The notes beneath the pieces are model-generated. The model did not search any database, had not been told where the DNA came from, and saw only the letters and a list, made by a program, of their open reading frames with translations. Both the position numbers and the translations under genes were made by a program. From positions 1-64,000 of the forward strand of contig JAFIGT010000031.1 in the NCBI GenBank assembly GCA_017849585.1: DNA of 64,000 nucleotides, in the 5' to 3' direction. This document shows positions 60,166 to 64,000 of this stretch, piece after piece (within the stretch, counting starts at the first letter, position 1; every line of letters begins with the position of its first letter). The DNA is from Verrucomicrobium sp. GTDB taxonomy: Bacteria; Verrucomicrobiota; Verrucomicrobiia; Methylacidiphilales; UBA1321.

Positions 60166-60217
60166 CTGTAGGGCGGGACGGTGTCCTGCCGCGGCGACTC
60201 ACCGAGTCGCCCTACAG
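60166..60217. repeat. Complete palindromic intergenic element
   Basis: Outer arms CTGTAGGGCG (60166-60175) and CGCCCTACAG (60208-60217), perfect 10 bp. Inside are two further stems, GGAC-GGT-GTCC and GGCGACTC-ACC-GAGTCGCC. A half copy lies at 16649. Confidence 0.6.
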
Positions 60218-60254
60218 TCGGAGTTCGAGTGTGAAATCATGCAACGGTTCTCAT

Positions 60255-62387
60255 TTACGGCCCCGCGGCGGTGGGCGGCTTCCAGAAATTTTCATCGTGG
60301 TCGGCGAATTTCGCTTTGGTTTCCGGGGCGACATCGGCCGGGGTTTGACCAATCACGCCGAGCAGGTAGTTGTGACCAAACACATCCTTACCGCCACGTT
60401 TTTGCAGCGGCGACTCGGGCACGAGATAGCTGGAGATGGCGGCCCAGGTGACGACGGTGCCCTTGGGGATATCCTGGGCGACGGCATAGGCTTCGATCAC
60501 GGCGCGGAGTTCCTCCAGTTCGGCTTTTACGCCATCAGCGGTCAAGTCGCTGGAGGTGGCCGGGGCGGCGTTCGGCGCGGAGGGCTTGAGTTTGCCCTGC
60601 TGCAGGGCCGCGACGGTGATGAGGGACGCACCGCCCACGACGAGCGGCAGGTTGCCGGTGTTGGAGAGCGAGCGGACGATGGCTCCGTCGTCATCGACGC
60701 TGGAGAGCGTGAGCCACGAACCGAGGTCGCCGGTGAAGCTGAGTTTGTCGGGCATCTTGCCGGAGCCGACCAGCTTTTGCAGCTCGGGCGACATCATGGC
60801 GGCGAGGCTCATGTAGGGTTTGGCTGTGACGTAGATGTGATCGACGAGGCCGCCGAAGTTGATGTAGGCGAGGCTGATCGTGCCGTCATGTTTGTCGCCG
60901 CCCACGGCTTTGAACGCTTCCTGTTTCGCGAGCGAATCGGCGTTGCCGGTGAGCATGCGTTTCGCGCCGGACTGGGTCAGGATGAAACCGAATTTATCGC
61001 CGCTGGTGATGAGCGTGGGCGAGATCATGGCCACCTTGGGCGAGCGATAGGTTTTGAGCGTGTAGTTGCCCACCTTGCCGTCCTCGAGCTTGCCACCGTT
61101 CGGGTCTATGGCGAGGAACGGGCTGAGGGTGTTCACGAGATAATCAATGGTTGGTTTTAAGTCGGCCTGATTCGCCACGTCAAAGATCAGGGCGAAGTCG
61201 GGCACGAGCGCATCGCCGGGCCAGTCGAGCAGCATGGCGCATTCCGGGCCGAGCGCGTCGAGCAGGTTCTTGTTGAAGTCGAGCCCCTGGGCTTTCGCCC
61301 ACTCGGGAGCCTGCTTCATCATGGCGGCGGCTTCCGGACTGGTTTCGTTGTAAAGGTTGAGCGTGTAGTCCCAGTACTTGCGGAGGTCGAAGTTCTGCGC
61401 CATGTAGATGTACGTCTGGCTGCTCGTCATGGGCAGCGTCTTGTACGCGCACGGCTCGTAGGCCTTGCCGAGATCGGGTCGCGTGGCCTTGGGCATGAGG
61501 CTCACGATGGTCTCGCGGATGCGTCCGTCCTCGAACTTGCCGCCCCAGCCAAAGCCTTGAATCTGGGCCCACGCTTTTTGCAGCAGGGCGCTGTCCTTCT
61601 TGAGCTGCGCTTGCGAGCCGAGCAGAGTGAGCAGCGTGGGCTTGATCGCGTCGAAGCTGAGGTAGGCCACGGCGTCCTGCCGACCGGGCAGGCGGGCGAG
61701 GACTTTCTTGTAGACCGCCGACTGTGAGAGCGAGCCCGGCGTTTTGCCCTTGGCCTGATAGCGGTCGATGAAGTCGAAGAAGGCCGGTTCGCCCACTGCC
61801 ACGATCTCCCACGGGCCGACCGCGCCGAAGTAGAGCTTGGCCTTGCCTTCGAGATCGATCCATTCGAAGTCAACGCCGCCGTGATTGCCCTTGCCCGTCG
61901 GAGCGCCCTTCATCGATTCGGCGGAGAGCTGTTTGATGCGCGCGACCAGCGGTGGGATGTCGCCGAGTCCCTGCTTAGGCCGGACGCCCGCGACGAAACG
62001 ATTGTTGCCGGGATTCTGGAAGTCGGCCTGTGTGATGGCGAGAAACGCCTCGCCGGTGAGGTTGCGCTCGAAGAGCTGCCAGAGGCCGGAGGCGTCCTTG
62101 GTTTTCGCCACATCCTCGGGTTTCGCCTTCTCGGTTGCTTCCTTCCAGATCATCGTGCCGAGACTGGAAATCTCGGAACTGTGGAGGAGTTTCTTGAGAT
62201 GGGAGGTGGCGTAGGCTTGGCGTGTCGCTTCGGCGTCGGGGATGTGGAAGAAAAGGAAGGTATTCTCCGGCAGATAATCCGCTGCGCTTGGCCCGGAGCG
62301 ATGCATCCACCACCACCAGCCCGCGCCCCCCGCGAGGAGCAAAAGAATCACCACGACCAGACCCAACGCGATGCGCTTGAGATTCAT
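60255..62387 (-). CDS. Large membrane-anchored protein of unknown function
   Basis: 710 residues from ATG at 62387 (an ATG four codons earlier is possible). N-terminal membrane helix (IALGLVVVILLLLAGGAGWW), then a large periplasmic region starting ADYLPENTFLFFHIPDAEAT, reminiscent of DUF3352-type proteins. The pattern is beta-rich with several FGFILTQSGAKRMLTGN-like segments. The last ~60 residues (DIPKGTVVTWAAISSYLVPE, then DVFGHNYLLGVIGQTPADVA) resemble the C-terminal motif of some pilin-like/secreted verrucomicrobial proteins. Function unknown. It precedes the transglutaminase-like gene. Confidence 0.6.
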   Translation of the reverse strand: MNLKRIALGLVVVILLLLAGGAGWWWWMHRSGPSAADYLPENTFLFFHIPDAEATRQAYATSHLKKLLHSSEISSLGTMIWKEATEKAKPEDVAKTKDASGLWQLFERNLTGEAFLAITQADFQNPGNNRFVAGVRPKQGLGDIPPLVARIKQLSAESMKGAPTGKGNHGGVDFEWIDLEGKAKLYFGAVGPWEIVAVGEPAFFDFIDRYQAKGKTPGSLSQSAVYKKVLARLPGRQDAVAYLSFDAIKPTLLTLLGSQAQLKKDSALLQKAWAQIQGFGWGGKFEDGRIRETIVSLMPKATRPDLGKAYEPCAYKTLPMTSSQTYIYMAQNFDLRKYWDYTLNLYNETSPEAAAMMKQAPEWAKAQGLDFNKNLLDALGPECAMLLDWPGDALVPDFALIFDVANQADLKPTIDYLVNTLSPFLAIDPNGGKLEDGKVGNYTLKTYRSPKVAMISPTLITSGDKFGFILTQSGAKRMLTGNADSLAKQEAFKAVGGDKHDGTISLAYINFGGLVDHIYVTAKPYMSLAAMMSPELQKLVGSGKMPDKLSFTGDLGSWLTLSSVDDDGAIVRSLSNTGNLPLVVGGASLITVAALQQGKLKPSAPNAAPATSSDLTADGVKAELEELRAVIEAYAVAQDIPKGTVVTWAAISSYLVPESPLQKRGGKDVFGHNYLLGVIGQTPADVAPETKAKFADHDENFWKPPTAAGP

Positions 62388-62694
62388 AGAGAGGAACACT
62401 AGGCAGAAGCCGGGGGGGAGGTAAACTCCTGTTTGCGGGGAATGGTGTCGTAGCAGAAAAAATCGTGGCGACGTTGCGCTACAAGCCGCAACCGACTCTG
62501 TTGGAGAGGCGGCCGGTGTCGACGAGATATTTCAACTCTCAAATGAGAGATCTCAGATAAAAGAAGGCCGTGCATGACTCCGTTCTAGCAGAAATCGCGC
62601 GGAACCGTTTGCGTTAGGTGAGCTATGTGTGCTGCGTGTGCGATATTTTTGCCGCGGGCCAGCTGGAGGAGGCGGTCCGACCGCGTCACGTGGA
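62388..62694. other. Non-coding region with dispersed repeat copy B
   Basis: 307 bases. Holds the repeat copy at 62582-62651 and a small hairpin CTCTC-AAAT-GAGAG (around 62536). No gene is seen. Confidence 0.5.
62582..62651 (+). repeat. Dispersed repeat, copy B
   Basis: Matches the complement of 54321-54390 at 55 of 70 positions without gaps, with the best block CGTTTGCGTTAGGTGAGCTA and the following 30 bases. Confidence 0.6.
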
Positions 62695-63342
62695 TTAAGC
62701 GAACAAATCGGGCAGGTTGACCCATTCGCCTTCGCGGGATAGGCGGGCGATCTTGTCGTCGAAATTGCGCCAGTCTTCCTCGGTGACGTTCTCGTAGCTG
62801 TGACCCCAGAAGTAGAAGGTGCCGTTGCCAGCTTTCACGTGGTCGAACTTTTCCCAGAAGTGGGGATCGAGGAAGTGGCAGTTGGCGTGGAACGCCTGCG
62901 GGTTTTCCACGGGGAAAATCTCGGCGACGGAGACGGTGGTGCGGCCATAGACGTGACCCGCTTCCCGCACGGCGTCGGCGACGGCTTCATTGTAGTCGCC
63001 GAAGGGATAGGCAAAGCCTTTGACGGCATAGCCGAAATGTTGCTCGAGCTGCTCACGGCCTTCGCGGATGTCGCGCTTGGCGTCTTCGATCGGCATTTGG
63101 GTGAGGTGGGGATGATAGAGCGTGTGGTTGGCGACGAGGAAGCCGTCGTAAACGTCCTTGAGCTCGGCCTTGCAAAGGGACCACACTTCCTTGGTGTCGC
63201 GGAATTTCCAGTGGGTGTGGCGCTCGGCGTGGTGTCGGCTCATGTTGAGATTGAAGGAAGCCTTGGCTCCGTATTTGCGGAGAATTTCAATGAGCCGGAT
63301 GTCGTCCAGTACGCCGTCGTCCCAACATTGCGCGAGTTTCAT
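62695..63342 (-). CDS. Polysaccharide deacetylase-family protein
   Basis: 215 residues from ATG at 63342; a frame start at 63507 would add unconserved residues. NodB-fold features: MKLAQCWDDGVLDDIRLIEI with the Asp-Asp pair, ANHTLYHPHLTQMP with the metal His residues, and FAYPFGDYNEAVADAVREAG. These metal-dependent enzymes remove acetyl groups from sugars or act on related substrates. No signal peptide is seen. Substrate unknown. Confidence 0.82.
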   Translation of the reverse strand: MKLAQCWDDGVLDDIRLIEILRKYGAKASFNLNMSRHHAERHTHWKFRDTKEVWSLCKAELKDVYDGFLVANHTLYHPHLTQMPIEDAKRDIREGREQLEQHFGYAVKGFAYPFGDYNEAVADAVREAGHVYGRTTVSVAEIFPVENPQAFHANCHFLDPHFWEKFDHVKAGNGTFYFWGHSYENVTEEDWRNFDDKIARLSREGEWVNLPDLFA

Positions 63343-63583
63343 GGTGTGGCGACCATCTATAACGTGAAACGAGCCAAAGACAAGGCCGCGCGCATGCGCT
63401 TTGGAGGGGGGCTCGCAGCAAAGGCTGCCGTCGGGCGAGAAACCAGAGGAAGATCGGTAAGTTTCCCAGCTGATTTCATTCGTCTCTTGATTTCTACCCG
63501 CAGGCACACCTACCAGTAGGTATAATCTTGGGAAATGTACTTCGCTTCACAAATTATACATCACGCAAAAACTTCAGCCCTGT

Positions 63584-63612
63584 TTGACAGGCGAAAAAAG
63601 CGTGCTAATTAT
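63584..63612 (+). promoter_or_regulatory. Promoter of the TetR gene
   Basis: TTGACA (63584-63589), 17 bases, AATTAT (63607-63612). The -35 is a perfect match. Confidence 0.5.
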
Positions 63613-63616
63613 GTAA

Positions 63617-63628
63617 GTAAGTACTTAC
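63617..63628. promoter_or_regulatory. Palindromic operator of the TetR gene
   Basis: GTAAGTACTTAC, a perfect 12-bp palindrome within ATGTAAGTAAGTACTTACAT, just downstream of the -10 and 10 bases before the ATG. Similar GTAAGTA-type operators are bound by TetR regulators of efflux genes. Confidence 0.6.
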
Positions 63629-63638
63629 ATTCTAGGCC

Positions 63639-64000
63639 ATGGCTAAAGACGATACCTCCCAACGAATCATTGATGCGGCCCGGAATTGCTTTGCCCAGCA
63701 TGGCTGGCTGGGGACTTCGACGCAGGAGATTGCCCGCAGCGCCGGCGTCAACGAAGTGACGGTGTTCCGGCATTTCGGCAACAAGAAGCGGCTCTTCGAG
63801 GCGATGTGCGCGGGCTATATCGACGCGCAACGCGCGGTGCTGAGTCAGACCGTGGAGCAAAATCTTTCGTTCGAGGAAATACTGACGCGCTTTGCCCAGA
63901 GCTATTTCCAGACCGTGGGCAGCAATCCCGATTACGTCCGACGCATGCTCGGGGAAATGTCGCAGCATCCGCAGGAGGTACGGCAAGTGATCATCGATTT
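63639..64000 (+). CDS. TetR-family transcriptional regulator (3' truncated by window)
   Basis: About 120 residues visible. The N-terminal TetR helix-turn-helix: RIIDAARNCFAQHGWLGTST, QEIARSAGVNEVTVFRHFGN, then KKRLFEAMCAGYIDAQ. The ligand-binding domain continues beyond the window. The operator upstream indicates autoregulation. Targets are probably downstream, outside the window. Confidence 0.88.
   Translation, partial: MAKDDTSQRIIDAARNCFAQHGWLGTSTQEIARSAGVNEVTVFRHFGNKKRLFEAMCAGYIDAQRAVLSQTVEQNLSFEEILTRFAQSYFQTVGSNPDYVRRMLGEMSQHPQEVRQVIID

Noticed and set aside
58638-61160. 840-codon plus-strand ORF across two genes
   Set aside because: Spans parts of the transglutaminase-like and large membrane protein genes in antisense and has no family features.

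Overview
The window is about 60% GC and densely packed with genes. It looks like a chromosomal segment of a flagellated Gram-negative bacterium, most likely a member of Verrucomicrobiota. The evidence for this is a DUF5069 protein (a family I associate with that phylum), flagellar export genes with very short flagellins, an OprB-type outer-membrane porin, a proton-pumping NADH dehydrogenase, and intergenic regions full of short perfect palindromes. The phylum is an inference from gene content; Gram-negative and motile is well supported. No rRNA, tRNA, CRISPR array or intact insertion sequence was seen.

Layout. Positions 1-8.5 kb hold surface-polysaccharide genes: a truncated family 2 glycosyltransferase, a CgeB-like glycosyltransferase, a flippase, an FkbM methyltransferase, a family 9 glycosyltransferase, an O-antigen polymerase/ligase-like protein and ManC. 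Positions 8.5-16.6 kb hold nadC, valS, cimA, a hydrolase, a small membrane methyltransferase and a secreted protein of unknown function. cimA is preceded by a leader peptide rich in Leu, Val and Ile with mutually exclusive hairpins, which looks like an attenuator. Positions 17-24.6 kb (minus strand) hold two flagellin genes followed by fliO-P-Q-R-flhB-flhA. Diverging from them at 24.9-33.4 kb is cheA-cheW-mcp-cheR-cheB-cheD-HDOD. Five sites upstream of the flagellin, cheA, cheW and cheR genes share a sigma-28-like pattern with an exact 11-base spacer.

Tex, purH and purM follow (33.6-38.7 kb), then a conspicuously AT-rich non-coding stretch. A second signalling module lies at 39.2-44.1 kb: a degenerate receiver fused to a PATAN-like domain, a membrane-anchored CheA-like kinase with no CheW domain, a CheY, two CheX paralogues (one lacking the key Asn) and a two-domain protein of unknown function. 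The first che cluster has no cheY and no CheY phosphatase, so this module may complete the flagellar pathway, run a separate one, or both. It is the best candidate here for an undescribed system.

Positions 44.2-54 kb hold an OprB porin with a phased upstream repeat array, a PHP phosphoesterase, an HscB-like and an IscA-like Fe-S protein, and nuoI-J-K-L-M-N without nuoA-H. Positions 54.5-64 kb hold a HAD hydrolase, DUF3108 and DUF5069 proteins, pyrF, ispE, three envelope proteins of unknown or partly known function, a polysaccharide deacetylase and the start of a TetR regulator with a palindromic operator. A roughly 70-bp repeat occurs in inverted orientation at 54.3 and 62.6 kb.
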